Source: Armillaria gallica
Lineage: Eukaryota; Basidiomycota; Agaricomycetes; Agaricales; Physalacriaceae
Direction: 5' to 3'
NCBI GenBank assembly: GCA_037576215.1
Contig: JBANDB010000001.1
Span: 372,001 to 436,000, forward strand
Length of the DNA: 64,000 nucleotides
Part shown: one piece after another, positions 10,646-21,148 of the stretch
How the letters are laid out: each line of letters begins with the position of its first letter
Numbering within the stretch: position 1 is the stretch's first letter
Notes under the pieces: generated by a model
Told to the model about the DNA's origin: nothing
Seen by the model: the letters and a program-made list of their open reading frames with translations, nothing else
Databases searched by the model: none
Position numbers and translations under genes: made by a program

Positions 10646-12511
10646 CTACGGCATCTGTGCCCTAACTTGTCCAGCGGCAATTGCCTCAGCTTCACGTCGG
10701 CAAACTGCATACTCGCCTACTTTTGCTAGAGTGCATATGGTATTCTTTTTCTCGCCTAGACGCAGCAACTTTTTTGTTCCATACGCCGTTAGCTCCATGC
10801 CGCAAAGCCTTGTGTCTTGGAGTAAGCTGACAAGGTCAACGAGCCCGAGGCTATTTGCGCCCGCATCGTGCTCGTAACAAACGGGGAAGGTTGCGAACTC
10901 AGCATGGTCCAAGAACGGCAGGATAACCCAGGTTGGAGGTCACAATGGGAGCTTTGGCGACGACGTTGAGAGCATATTCATGCAGACCATCGCCCACGAA
11001 AAGATAAAGAAAAGTGCTGGTGTATGTGCGAAGTAAAGATACCGAGCAAGTCGACAAACTGCGAAGCATCAGCCAAACAGCTGTACACCTCTCTGCAACC
11101 GACACATCCCGACCGACTCCCGACTCCTGACGAAATGCCTACAGCTGAAATAACCGACGCGTTCGACCCCTAGTAACAGAAACCTGCCAGCTCATACGGC
11201 TTGAGTCGAGCCGCTACACGGGTCAGCGATTCAAATGAGGCCCCCAGAAGCTCCCGCCAAAATTTGACCGGCTTTTAACATCATGGAAATAGCGTGACGC
11301 ATACATCATATGCATCACTGCTTTTCTGTATGAACGACCTTTGGGGCCACTGAGGCAAACTGATTTACCCTTCCGAGTGTTTCTAGACGGTCGACTGTCT
11401 TGAGCTTGCCTCCACCACTCATCTTTTTGCAAGACGCGAATGGTCACGGCATGGTCGTGCTGTGCGATACGAAGTCCACTGCGTTACAAAAAGACGGTTC
11501 TGAGTCTATTCCCCAAATAATTGCTTGGTACACTGGTCAATTATGTTGTACAGCACTTGTGCTCTAGCCTCTGTAACTGCCATTTCCGAGTCTGCATGCG
11601 TATCTGGAATGCAGAACAGACAGAAACCGCCTCATAGAAAGGACCCGTAGCTTTGCTTTCGCCAATGACTCGAAGGAGGACTCTCGCCAGAGATCTGTAT
11701 GTCGAACAGAGCTCGCGTAGCTGTGTTCTTAATCGATCACAGCTACGCCTGGAAAGGGGGTGGGACTCGATGTAAAACGGATATCCACAAACTTTCGAAA
11801 GGCTAGCAACCTTGGAATCGTGAACCACGACAATTTCGTCGTACACTGACGGTACAGCATCCTAAGCTCTCCGCGTTATTTGCTCCATCCTATTGGCGTT
11901 AGGGGAAAAGTGAGCGTACAGGAATCTTCTTGCAATTGTATGGGGTGGCATGGTTGAATTCATGGTTGAAGAGCGTAGGTCCTTAAGCATCTTGATGGTT
12001 GGTTTGAATTTCTGAAAAGCGAGGACAGTACAGATCTCTATCCAGCCATAGCCGCGACCTTGCAGCAAGTAACACGAGAGCACTTCAACCTCTGCATTCC
12101 GGCACTCGGAGTCGTTGATACTGGCTCGCATTACTATAGGCTGGTCAGGGTGGCGATATCATGGTGCGTGGCGAGGTTCCAGAAGCTGGGCAGCTCATGC
12201 TGAGATTGTTCCGCCAGCCACACAAGTAAATCGAGTTGAACGAGCCAAAAGATTGGCCAAAATGGTAACTCCTTGTTCGGTGGAAAACGTCGTCCATAAA
12301 ATCCCAGCGATGGGTAGTCATAATCTGAAGCATATGATCGATCTTCGACCTTATACAGGGCCTGAAGACGTTTCTGGATAATGGTCGTAGCATTTGGAGA
12401 GATAACGGGTGGCAGAGGTTGAGCTGGGCTGGCAGTGTCATGTCGGCGCCTGTTAGAGTGCGAGAAGGGAGGTGGCTCGTCTGATACAGGTCCAAAAGAA
12501 GTCGTGATCAC
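10646..12511 (-). pseudogene. Unidentified degenerate multi-exon gene
   Basis: Several consecutive minus-strand frames read like real protein but are broken. The best is 12131-11541, about 196 codons in one frame with a single internal TAG at 11862-11864; just upstream a TGA also interrupts the frame. Both stops would become sense codons (CAG, CGA) by reversing one C-to-T change. Protein-like frames continue downstream near 11447-11223 and at 10912-10646 (88 codons, ending QVRAQMP), probably separated by introns. A proline-rich frame at 12511-12134 may be the 5' part. I do not recognise the family. It could also be an intact gene whose introns I have misjudged. Confidence 0.4.
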
Positions 12512-13936
12512 CGAAACAAGGATGACGCTTACCTAGGACTGCGCGCTTCGCCTGCTCCAATCCCAGAAATTTTTTTAACCGTCGAATGGTAGACCTGTTT
12601 CACCTAGGCAGTGTTGAAGAGGCATAAAACTTCTACTATGTTCCAGACTGGGCGACGTCCGTTGATGGTGGTAGTGGCGAGAGTCAGTTTGGAATTTCGA
12701 GCTCGTCGGAAGGCGAGAGCCTCTTCAAGGTGCGATGAGCAGGACAACGATGAGGCGATCGATGAGGCAGCAACGAGCAAAAGTTTCTTCCCGTGTGGCT
12801 TGCCGCCTGGATAGACATCGGTGTCTGGAAGCGAAGTATGTGGCACGCCCTTAGTTGTCTTGGGACAAATATTGATTATTATCTATTTATCTGTCAGTGA
12901 TACAACTCTACTGAAATCTACTTCTAGCATTACAAGATACGTCGACACGATAGCAAGGCCGAGCACCGCCTAGGACCGCCTACCGCTTCGACGTTGTGGT
13001 CAAAAGTCAAACGACGAAGTATGGGGTCACGTGATAAAAATAACTTGCTCGAGCTGCAGCCTTCCAATTTCCGACTCAGCCAGATATATCCGAAGACCAG
13101 GAACCCTTTACTATCCCCAGAGACACCGGGAGCTCAACCATATTTTGAACTGGTACCGCTCATCTTCACCCTCAAGGAGGGGGCAGAGAGGCCCACACGC
13201 ATCAATACACTTCCGTAAAGTTGGCGCTGGAACTCAAGAGCATATCTGGCTTAATTGAACAGTTTGGTTCAGGGAAGATCGACATGCTACGTGATCCTAA
13301 TTTGTACTCGCTTCAAGCTACTCCGGCCTCCCTGAGAAAATGTCTTGTTCTCGCAGCATCGGTGCACGGACGCTGCTTGAATTTCAACCCTATCGATGGA
13401 ATCACCTTTCGAATTCAATTTGATAGCGCCACACGCTTCTGAACCTTGACCTTGATTGCGACCATCCCCGGAAAGTCTGCCGTTATTCTAAGTTTCTCTT
13501 CGACATCTACGCTAAATACTACGCCAATATCGCTTCAAGCCTGTAGGTTTCTCTTAATAATCTGAAGGCTCTCATCTGCTAATAGAGGTCCGAAGTACAC
13601 TTTCCGCGCGGAATTAGACGCCGGTCTTGTCACTGGTCCAAAACTTTGCACTACAAAATCAGCGGAACCAGGGTTACATCATGTCTTCTTTTCGGACGGC
13701 CTCACATGACAACGGCGCATGGGTCTTGTTCCAGAACCGCAGTTTACGGATACAAGGGGTATCTCTATTTGTTTGCGCACGGTCCATGAAAGTTCGGCGG
13801 CTCCGACATAATTGACAGATAGCCACGCATCGACGCGAGGTCAAATTAGGGGGGCCAATATCAATCTTCATCCTCTCACCTTGTCCTCTTACCTCCACCA
13901 TCCCCTACTTGCTTTGTACCTTTGCGTCTCGTTCCA
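12512..13936. other. Stretch without a recognised gene
   Basis: An 80-codon minus frame (12846-12604) overlaps a 67-codon plus frame (12611-12814); neither has a motif. A 73-codon plus frame at 13221-13442 reads like protein but cannot be assigned. The 3' end is the promoter side of the zinc-finger gene, pyrimidine-rich just before the ATG at 13937. Confidence 0.4.
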
Positions 13937-15086
13937 ATGAAGGTCAGTCAGACTTGATTTAGAACATTTGCATAATTATTTATCCCTCCCGGATTATTAT
14001 AGCCTTCAGAGACGTCGGTCCCTAAACCCTTTATCTGCAGCGAGTGTGGGAGAGGGTTCGGGCGTGACCCCGAACTGGAACGGCACAAAAAAATTCACCT
14101 TGTCGGGGAGGCAAGGAAAGCAGTGTGAGTCTTCTTCTCCTGAATTTCCTACGATATATACAACGTCTTATTCATTTCAGCATGTTCCAATGCCCGTCCT
14201 ATCCTCTCTGCGACGTTGAGGCCCTTCAAAAATCGAACATCATGGCGCATATCAAAAGGAAGCAGTACGTCGGATGTTTTTATGTTAATCGCCACACTCG
14301 CTGAAATATATCTTCAGTCCGGGGCTCCTTCATCTGGTCTGTTCCATGTGCAGGCGGTCCTTGTTTGTTGCAGACGATATCGCGGCGTTATTGCAGCATC
14401 AACAGGATGCGCACGGTATTTTCCAGGCGCCTCTCGAGTCACTACCGTCACCATCGTCTATGTCTTCACCGTCCACCGTCTACAGTGCCACCTCATCTCC
14501 AGTGATGTCTTGCCCCTCATCAACCATCGAACGGCACCTTACATCTGGTTCTTCCTCGACACATGGCCATTTGGCTTCTGCATCTTCGCTAACGTCCTCC
14601 CTCCCCGACGAGCTTCACGGTCTTTTACTTCATGGCGGCCCACAGGAATACCAATTGGCGGAGATCACACCTAATGGTCCGTTTACTTGGCATCCAAGTC
14701 ATGCTTTGGATGTGCCTCCTCTTTCTATGGTATACAATGCGCTCCCGCAAACATTTTACGCAGGCAGACCATATTTATATTCACCGCCACCCTCGCTCTG
14801 TGGTGGGAGCACAGACCTCAGTCAAGACCCAAGCGTAGCGGGAACTCTCCTGCCTCAGAGCATCCCTACACCACTTCTGGCTCTTCCTACGCCACCTCCA
14901 AGCCGCCCGTCCACCGCTGGTCCTTCCTCTCAACCTAGCGAGCCCCCAACCACATTGAAGTGGCTCATAACTTCACAGCCCTTGCCTCCAACAGACAGGA
15001 ACGACCCTCGTTACCATTACGTTCGGTTCAACGGAGGCAACGTTGTATCTATCCGTTCTGATTCGGAGATCTTACCCACTCCTTAA
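13937..15086 (+). CDS. C2H2 zinc-finger protein, probable transcription factor
   Basis: The four exons are 13937-13942 (only Met-Lys), 14003-14124, 14181-14264 and 14318-15086, totalling 981 nt and 326 residues with GT-AG introns. Three C2H2-like fingers are packed in residues 14-103: C14/C17/H30/H34 (canonical), C47/C53/H66/H71 (wider Cys spacing but a classic KSNIMAHIKRKH helix) and C79/C82/H98/H103 (long loop). The remaining 220 residues are rich in Ser, Pro and Thr, as in many fungal activation or regulatory regions, and include the motif YHYVRFNGGNVVSIRSD near the C-terminus. An in-frame TAG directly precedes exon 2, so an upstream exon is required, which supports the two-codon first exon. 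The target genes are unknown. Confidence 0.8.
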
Positions 15087-16219
15087 ATCGGTGATCGCCG
15101 GTATTGACGAGGTGATTCCTGATAGGCTGCGCCGAAGGTCACAAACGACTCAGCAAACTTTAAAAACCCGACGCCTTACTTGCGGCGTACCTCAACTGTT
15201 GTTCACTGCATTTAGTTTCCATTTGCTTTTTCTCATTGTTTTCTGCTTTCCCCGTTGCTTTCTCTCTTATTCATCGCCTCCTCGCTATCATCTTCCCACA
15301 TCGGACACTAGATCACTCACATGCTTTCGTCTAGCTCCGCGATGTCTGTTGACCTCTTTTTTTCATGTCCTTGCAGCCGCGTCCCGACATTTCTGTCGTT
15401 GTTAAGTACCTCGGTTTTTTACCACTTGTCTGAATACTGCTTTATCACTTCTACTATTGCCTTGTAATTCCCTGTCGCAGTGAAAATGAGGACTGTTGCC
15501 TAACGAAAACTCCCGAGGTCAGATGTCATGTCGTAAATATCTGCATCGGCGGCTACCTTGTTAGCAACTCCAAGGAGTACGTCCTGGGGTACGGCCCCTT
15601 CCTATGTCTGTAGACGTTCTACTCAGTGCACCAAGTACTCGTCCAAGGACATTGAACGTAGCTTGACGGGCGGAATAAAAATTCCCAGGCCACTCAAATA
15701 AACTTTATGCCGGACGTTGTTGCGACGTCGCATCCAGTACATAAGGTCAGGCGAGGAAGCGACGGATCCATAGTACTGTCTCTGCAGTGAATATATATAA
15801 AGGAGGAAAGATTTGCGAGCGTAAGTCCCATTTTGAGTGAAAGAGCTCAGAAAAGTTCGCAAGGAATACGGCAACGGTCCTTCAAGTGGCTGATCGAACT
15901 TCTCTCAGCACTGTGGTCCTAGGGGGGAAGAGGTTAAAGATGTAGACTCTTCTCGTGTATTCACAAAGGACGGACTACAGCAGACTGCAAAAGTCGGTAC
16001 TGTATACGGCGAGGATGAGATCACTGTGACCGCGAACTCAAGTTAGCAAGGAGGAAATGGAGAACCGGTGTCACATATGATAATCTGTAGGCTAATGCCA
16101 ACCTTGGGAGGGACGAGGATGTGTTCGGATGAAGAACATCACTGAGCAGTCCCTCGCCCATGGCAACTTAAACACCCGACGCCCCAGTGAAATCGCTCCA
16201 GAATGTTGAGGATTATGGT
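15087..16219. other. 3' flank of the zinc-finger gene and unassigned sequence
   Basis: 15190-15470 is pyrimidine-rich, as expected of a 3' untranslated region. An 83-codon minus frame at 15623-15874 has no recognisable domain. Nothing else could be supported. Confidence 0.4.
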
Positions 16220-16220
16220 T

Positions 16221-16402
16221 TCACAGCCACTGGGCCGACGGGTCACGGCGTAGCCATCTTTTGTTTTACATTATTTTGATTTTCGTATCGATCACTACCG
16301 CTTCTTGGCTTCGTACCACCATCACCTACGTATCTGTCCACGAATATACGTTCGTTCGAGCCATATCCGTCACGTCCTTTGTGCCTGCCGACGTCTATTC
16401 CG
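16221..16402. repeat. 182-bp dispersed repeat, copy 1 (inverted relative to 43328-43500)
   Basis: The sequence from 16221 to 16402 matches the reverse complement of 43328-43500 at roughly 88-90 percent by eye, with abrupt ends on both sides. One reading frame (FYIILIFVSITTASWLRTT) is shared by both copies. The distal copy has a perfect 6-bp-stem hairpin (GACGGC, loop TAC, GCCGTC) that is broken here. The family is unknown; a small non-autonomous element is the simplest explanation. Confidence 0.65.
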
Positions 16403-16423
16403 AACACAGAAGGATTGTTAACT

Positions 16424-16859
16424 GCTTATACCGAGTGGCTGAGATCCTCAGACCATCAATATATCATACTCCAGCACTCCGCGATTGAGCTCCTGAGCAT
16501 CTCAAAGTTGGCTACGTTTTTCAATATCAAGAAGTGGAAGACTGCAGACAGGTAGGCTCGATACCAACCTACCTGTCACCTAGTCGTTGTTCCGTCCTTC
16601 TTCCCCTCAATAGGAACTACACAGCCTCGTAGACTGGTTCGAGTCTAGCAGACAGGAGGGCCTGCCAATTATGCGCTCGAGAAGAAAGTTAGGGAGGATT
16701 CGGCCCGAAATTATTGCCCGTCGTACTCAATTTGAATTTAAGTTTGATCTTCAAATCGATGCGCTCCTCCAGCCAACCCTGGCCAATATCAGTACAAGCT
16801 ACAACGCGGCCACCCGATCCGTGTTTGAACAGGTAACTTCCTCGTTGCCCTCGAACTAG
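16424..16859 (+). pseudogene. Unidentified gene fragment with one intron
   Basis: A protein-like frame (HSAIELLSISKLATFFNIKKW) is joined across a GT-AG intron, with its donor after the GACAG near 16551 and its acceptor before GAACTACACAGC near 16616. It then continues for about 80 residues (DWFESSRQEGLP, then RIRPEIIARRTQFEF) and stops at the TAG ending at 16859. No start codon is evident, so this is either a 3' fragment or an exon set whose beginning was lost at the adjacent repeat. The family is not recognised. Confidence 0.35.
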
Positions 16860-17059
16860 GTCCATCTTCACAGAAGAGCAACAAGGCTCGCAACTTCAAG
16901 CTCATGAACACCGTTTCAGCCTTCGACCGCATGAGAAGCGGAGACTTATTCACATTGTCGATTTAAAAACGAGCCTATTGGCTCTTTTCGCAGAAAATTT
17001 TGGATTCTGTCCCACTAGAAATTGAAGGGCATTTGTTTATATCGTTATCATTATCTTTA

Positions 17060-17306
17060 GAACTCACAATACCGCCGCAGTCGAACGGTGTGATCTATCA
17101 ACAGGCTATTGCCTTTCTCCGTGGAGGTAGAAATTGACTGTAAAGAAAAGAATGCAACCCTGACATATCTAAAGCACTTTCTCCTACGTCTCTCTCTTCC
17201 GCCTGTAAGGACTCTCCGTCTTGAGTGTCGGCGACTTGTTGACCAACCGGTGACATTCGTACTTGGAAGGGAGTGGACTGCCATACACGCAGAAAATTTG
17301 ATCTAA
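17060..17306 (+). pseudogene. Possible leucine-rich F-box-type fragment
   Basis: A short frame reads SVEVEIDCKEKNATLTYLKHF followed by LLRLSLPPVRTLRLECRRL. That spacing of leucines resembles the repeat region of fungal F-box proteins. There is no F-box, start or context to confirm it. Confidence 0.25.
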
Positions 17307-18090
17307 TTCTTCTTACAGGATCATCAATCAAATTAGGGTAATGCAAGGTAATTCAGTTTCTTCGGTCCCGATTCGACTAGGGTCTTTAGAAACTCCAGTT
17401 GATTTTCTTCATACAGTAACAATACTTAGCCGATAATGCCGATACAGCATACGGCCCTACGGGGCTTTGTCTGAAAGGTTTCCTCACCGTGGGCATCAAG
17501 CTTTGCCCCACATCTTTGCATGACATTGAGTCATTGACTGGATTGAATAACGTCTAGAACGCTCAAACTATGATGGATGACTGAGGAATCATTCCCATCA
17601 GCGGTCAACACCGCATTTTTTAAAGAGTTAAATCTAGGTCCTCGTGCTGGGACGGTATGCCAGTGAGCAAAGACTGTTGCTCCGAGCGGATCCGGCATGC
17701 GTGTTCAATGAAAGTTGGTTATCGTAAGGAACACGTTACGGCTAGCTATTGGTGGAAGGAGCGTAATTGTTGAGTTATCCGAGTTCCTTAATTGAAGTTA
17801 GATACCTGCAACCGCCCGACATGCAAGGTTGGAGACATGCCTCTGGACCTCCAAATTGAGGCGAAATAGGAGATATGAACATTGACAGAACGTGCTGGGG
17901 GAGGTGGGTGGGTGCGCAAAAGGTCAAGAATACGGTGAAAAAAAGGACACTGTGACGGTGACGACGACGGTGAAGTACGATAACGACAGTGAGAATGACG
18001 TGACTCTATGAAGCTGACTCGCCAAGTGCCTGGTCTATTGTTTAACGCCGGGGGGGGGTTACTTGCAACCGTGTTATTACAACATGACAT

Positions 18091-18318
18091 TGTTGGAGAT
18101 ATCGCGGGAAGCTGCGAGAAGAGTGTAGAAGGTTCAAGTCGGCATGATGCCGGATGACCTTGGGACCGATACTTACTGCTTATGGACGAGTTTAGTAGAA
18201 CATTCTAGATAGTCTTCATAGTATAAATACAGGCTCTGTAGGAGCCAGAGAATACAAGTTCATTAGTCTGGCTTTACCAGCCACTAGTCTACCCACTGCG
18301 AACCTACAGTTTCCAACA
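18091..18318 (+). repeat. 5' LTR
   Basis: 228 bp bounded by TG and CA. A TATA-like TATAAATAC lies at about 18222-18230 and probably drives transcription of the element from within the LTR. Confidence 0.93.
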
Positions 18319-18330
18319 GGTTATGGGCCC
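18319..18330 (+). promoter_or_regulatory. Primer-binding site for a half initiator-tRNA primer
   Basis: GGTTATGGGCCC directly follows the 5' LTR. It is complementary to the anticodon region of initiator tRNA-Met (GGGCCCATAACC). Priming by an internal half of initiator tRNA-Met is known for Drosophila copia and related elements, so this supports the copia assignment. Confidence 0.75.
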
Positions 18331-18407
18331 CGGCCCTTTGTAGACTATATTCGGTATCTTGATTTCTTGAAGCGCCCTCATTTATCATATTACACGCTCA
18401 TTACATC

Positions 18408-19268
18408 ATGGCTACTACAACAGGAAATGTACTGATGTCCGTACCGAAACTGACTGGAGACAATTACCATGCCTGGAAATTTGCAATTTCTATGGTACTC
18501 CGTCGTACAGGAGTATGGAACATTATGCTTGACAAGCTAGATGAAGTCAAGCCAGAGGAAGAAAGGATCAAAAGATCACAGGCCAAAGATGATACTAGGA
18601 CACAAAAATTGGAAGAGGCACTCACAACAATTGGATTGACTGTAGACTCGAGCCAATACCAGTATATTCAGGAGTGTACCAATGGAGCAGAAGCATGGAA
18701 GGCACTAGCCGACATTTATGAAAAGAATTCGCGCGCCAACCGAATTGCACTAAAGCGGCAGTTTTACGGATTCAATCATGATGCCGAGGCACCGATCCGC
18801 ACTTACGTAAGCGGAATTATGAGCCTTGCCGGGAGGTTGAAAGCCATCGGAGTGAAGCTCGAGGACATTGATATTGTTGATGTTCTGATTTTCAATCTTG
18901 ATGAGAGTTGGTCAAGCATTGCAGCATCATTATGCACTGCAGGGGATGATATCAATTCATTATCAGTAGTGACAAATGCTTTGATAGACGAGGAAGGAAG
19001 GAGAGGCGGCCCGCCGAGTTTTGACAGTGCTACTGGGGACACGGCAATGCTGGCACAAAGGACCCGAGGGAGAATTCCATGGTCCGAAGAAGGAAAGAAG
19101 GGAAGGAATCAGGTTACATGCTATAACTGCGGGAAACCAGGGCATATCAGCCGAGATTGCCAAATTGGTCAGACCCAGAGACGCAATGATCGGGATCGAG
19201 ACGATAACCGTAACGAAGAACATGCGAGCCAAGTCTGTTACGAGCTCAGCGACGACTGTGCCTATTGA
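18408..19268 (+). CDS. Gag polyprotein of the LTR element
   Basis: The single 286-codon frame is complete. The N-terminal 200 residues are a copia-type Gag (UBN2-like) with the hallmark KLTGDNYHAWKFAI near residue 15 and the YIQECTNGAEAWKAL block near residue 86. A CCHC zinc knuckle follows at C238, C241, H246 and C251 (CYNCGKPGHISRDC), and the tail is basic and Asp/Arg-rich. It would form virus-like particles in the cytoplasm and package the element's RNA. The frame closes at TGA without a protease or Pol domain. Confidence 0.92.
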   Translation: MATTTGNVLMSVPKLTGDNYHAWKFAISMVLRRTGVWNIMLDKLDEVKPEEERIKRSQAKDDTRTQKLEEALTTIGLTVDSSQYQYIQECTNGAEAWKALADIYEKNSRANRIALKRQFYGFNHDAEAPIRTYVSGIMSLAGRLKAIGVKLEDIDIVDVLIFNLDESWSSIAASLCTAGDDINSLSVVTNALIDEEGRRGGPPSFDSATGDTAMLAQRTRGRIPWSEEGKKGRNQVTCYNCGKPGHISRDCQIGQTQRRNDRDRDDNRNEEHASQVCYELSDDCAY

Positions 19269-19519
19269 GGCAATTACTTGAAGGAAGAATTTTGGTACCG
19301 GATTTCCCTTTGGAAGGTTGGTCTCTTAAGCTCCGGTGGATATGTGTTATCTATCACGGTAGATCTGTGTGATCCGGCGGCCTGGATATGTGTTATCGGC
19401 CGGCTGTGAGTAGCTGTGTGCTCCTGTGATATGGGCTAGAATAGAGGGCTTCCGGGGGAGTTTCCAAGTTTGGTATTTAGGACTGTTTTTGGTATTTTTG
19501 GATTCCGCGGCATGATGCC

Positions 19520-19533
19520 GTCTTGCGGGGGAG
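19520..19533 (+). promoter_or_regulatory. Polypurine tract
   Basis: The G-rich tract GCGGGGGAG immediately precedes the 3' LTR and is the expected plus-strand priming site. Confidence 0.6.
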
Positions 19534-19761
19534 TGTTGGAGATATCGCGGGAAGCTGCGAGAAGAGTGTAGAAGGTTCAAGTCGGCATGATGCCGGATGA
19601 CCTTGGGACCGATACTTACTGCTTATGGACGAGTTTAGTAGAACATTCTAGATAGTCTTCATAGTATAAATACAGGCTCTGTAGGAGCCAGAGAATACAA
19701 GTTCATTAGTCTGGCTTTACCAGCCACTAGTCTACCCACTGCGAACCTACAGTTTCCAACA
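19534..19761 (+). repeat. 3' LTR
   Basis: 228 bp, with no difference from the 5' LTR seen by eye, followed by the second GACAT of the target duplication. Confidence 0.93.
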
Positions 19762-20720
19762 GACATAATTTGATTGCTGTGAGCCGGCACTACGCCAAAT
19801 GGAATCGGATTTGAGGATACCAGCGGCAAGTTTAGAGTGCCGATTCCAAGCTGGTCAGCGTGCCTGGACAGAAAATAATGCATGTACCGGCTTTCCCTCC
19901 ATGACAAATTCATTTTATGCCATAAGAGGCTTTATATTGTGAATAAATAACCCTCTATAGTCTTCAAACGCGTCCCAAGACCCTGAATAAATCAGTTATG
20001 CGCTGCCGGGTTTCCATCAAATTAGTAATAACCGGGTCGCAAGGCCGATCAAGCAACACAGACCATCCCTCCCTTCCATTAATAGGTCTGTATCGCTGTC
20101 TGTCTACGAGAGACTACCTAGTGCCTGTTTCGATGTCTTCTCATGCTCAACATCCGCCACAACAATGGCAACTGACTGAAACGATACAGAAACCCCATGG
20201 AGGTCACCTTGATGCTGACGACGCTGACGAGGTACTTTGAGCCCGTGCAAAGGCCTACGAAAATGTTTCTTACCCCTAAAACCCACATTTGCGCCGATGC
20301 CATGATCAGTGATCTTGATCGACTGAATTGATGCTTAATTGATGCCCGATCAAGGACCAGGTCCGACTGCGCCGAATCCTCAGAATTACTTCAATACTAA
20401 GTATACAGCACAATATACGACAGGTTCATGTAATTTTGGTGGAAACAACCAACATATCGTGACGTTTGTAGAATAATTCTTTCTGCTTTTGAGGCTGCGA
20501 GTCAGTACTTCAGTGCTGAGTGTCAATCCGACTCAAATCCTGAAATCAAGTCAAAATAACTAGTAAGTAGTACCACAAGGCTTCAAGCACAGTGGGCTGT
20601 CATATGCTCTAAGTAAGTCAGTGTAACTAAAAGCACCTCGTACGCTAAATTGTGACCTAGCATGCGCGATAATGGATAGGATCCCTACTATTGAGTCACG
20701 GTGCCATGCAGTTAGTAGCC

Positions 20721-21148
20721 TAGTCTCTCGTAGACAGACAACGATACAGACCTATTGATGGAAGGGAGGGACGGTCTGTATGTAGTCGGTTGCTTAATCG
20801 GGCCATCTGCCTTGCAACCCAGTTATTACTAATTTGATGGAAACCTGGCAGCGTGTAACTGATTTATTCAGGGTCTTGGTACGTGTTTGAAGACTATAAA
20901 GGGCTATTTACTCACGGTATAAAGTCTCTTATCACATAAAACGAATTTATTATGAAGGGAAGGGTGGTACATGCATTATTTTCTGTCCAGACGTGCTGAC
21001 TGGCTTGGAATCGGCACTCTAAACTTGCCACTGGTATCCTCAAATCTGATTCCGTTTGGCGCAGTGCCGACCCACAGCAATCAAATTATGTCATTGCTTT
21101 GTAATAATGTGGTTGCAAGTAAACCCCCCTGCATTAAACAATAGACTA
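20721..21148. mobile_element. Mutator-like miniature element, right copy
   Basis: The 428-bp element runs from TAGTCTCTCG to AATAGACTA and is flanked by a perfect 9-bp target duplication, TTAGTAGCC, at 20712-20720 and 21149-21157. It is the inverted sister of the element at 18031-20116. Block B lacks it at the matching place, which confirms insertion. The right-hand target duplication contains the stop codon of the cysteine-rich gene at 21149-21662. No coding capacity. Confidence 0.85.

Larger units (their letters stand above)
18091..19761 (+). mobile_element. Non-autonomous copia-type LTR retrotransposon encoding only Gag
   Basis: The LTRs (18091-18318 and 19534-19761, 228 bp each) begin TGTTGG, end CAACA and appear identical by eye. 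A 5-bp target duplication GACAT lies at 18086-18090 and 19762-19766. The 1215-bp interior holds a primer-binding site, one Gag frame and a purine tract, but no protease, integrase, reverse transcriptase or RNase H. This structure matches elements described as terminal-repeat retrotransposons with GAG domain (TR-GAG). It must borrow Pol functions from an autonomous relative elsewhere. Identical LTRs imply recent insertion. It landed inside the older miniature element 18031-20116. Confidence 0.93.
18031..20116. mobile_element. Mutator-like miniature element, left copy, split by an LTR element
   Basis: Removing the nested LTR element leaves about 410 bp, starting TGGTCTATTG and ending GAGAGACTA. 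It is the reverse complement of the copy at 20721-21148. Flanking 9-mers are CCAAGTGCC (18022-18030) and CCTAGTGCC (20117-20125), a target duplication with one mismatch. Nine-base duplications are typical of Mutator-like elements, but the terminal inverted repeat is only about 6 bp (TAGTCT/AGACTA), so the superfamily is inferred. No coding capacity. Confidence 0.75.

Noticed and set aside
16630..16655. T-arm-like GGTTCGAGTC suggesting a tRNA
   Set aside because: No D arm, anticodon arm or acceptor stem around it; it falls inside a protein-like exon.
18031..21148. Single large inverted-repeat transposon
   Set aside because: Each arm has its own 9-bp target duplication and block B retains the spacer without the arms, so these are two separate insertions.
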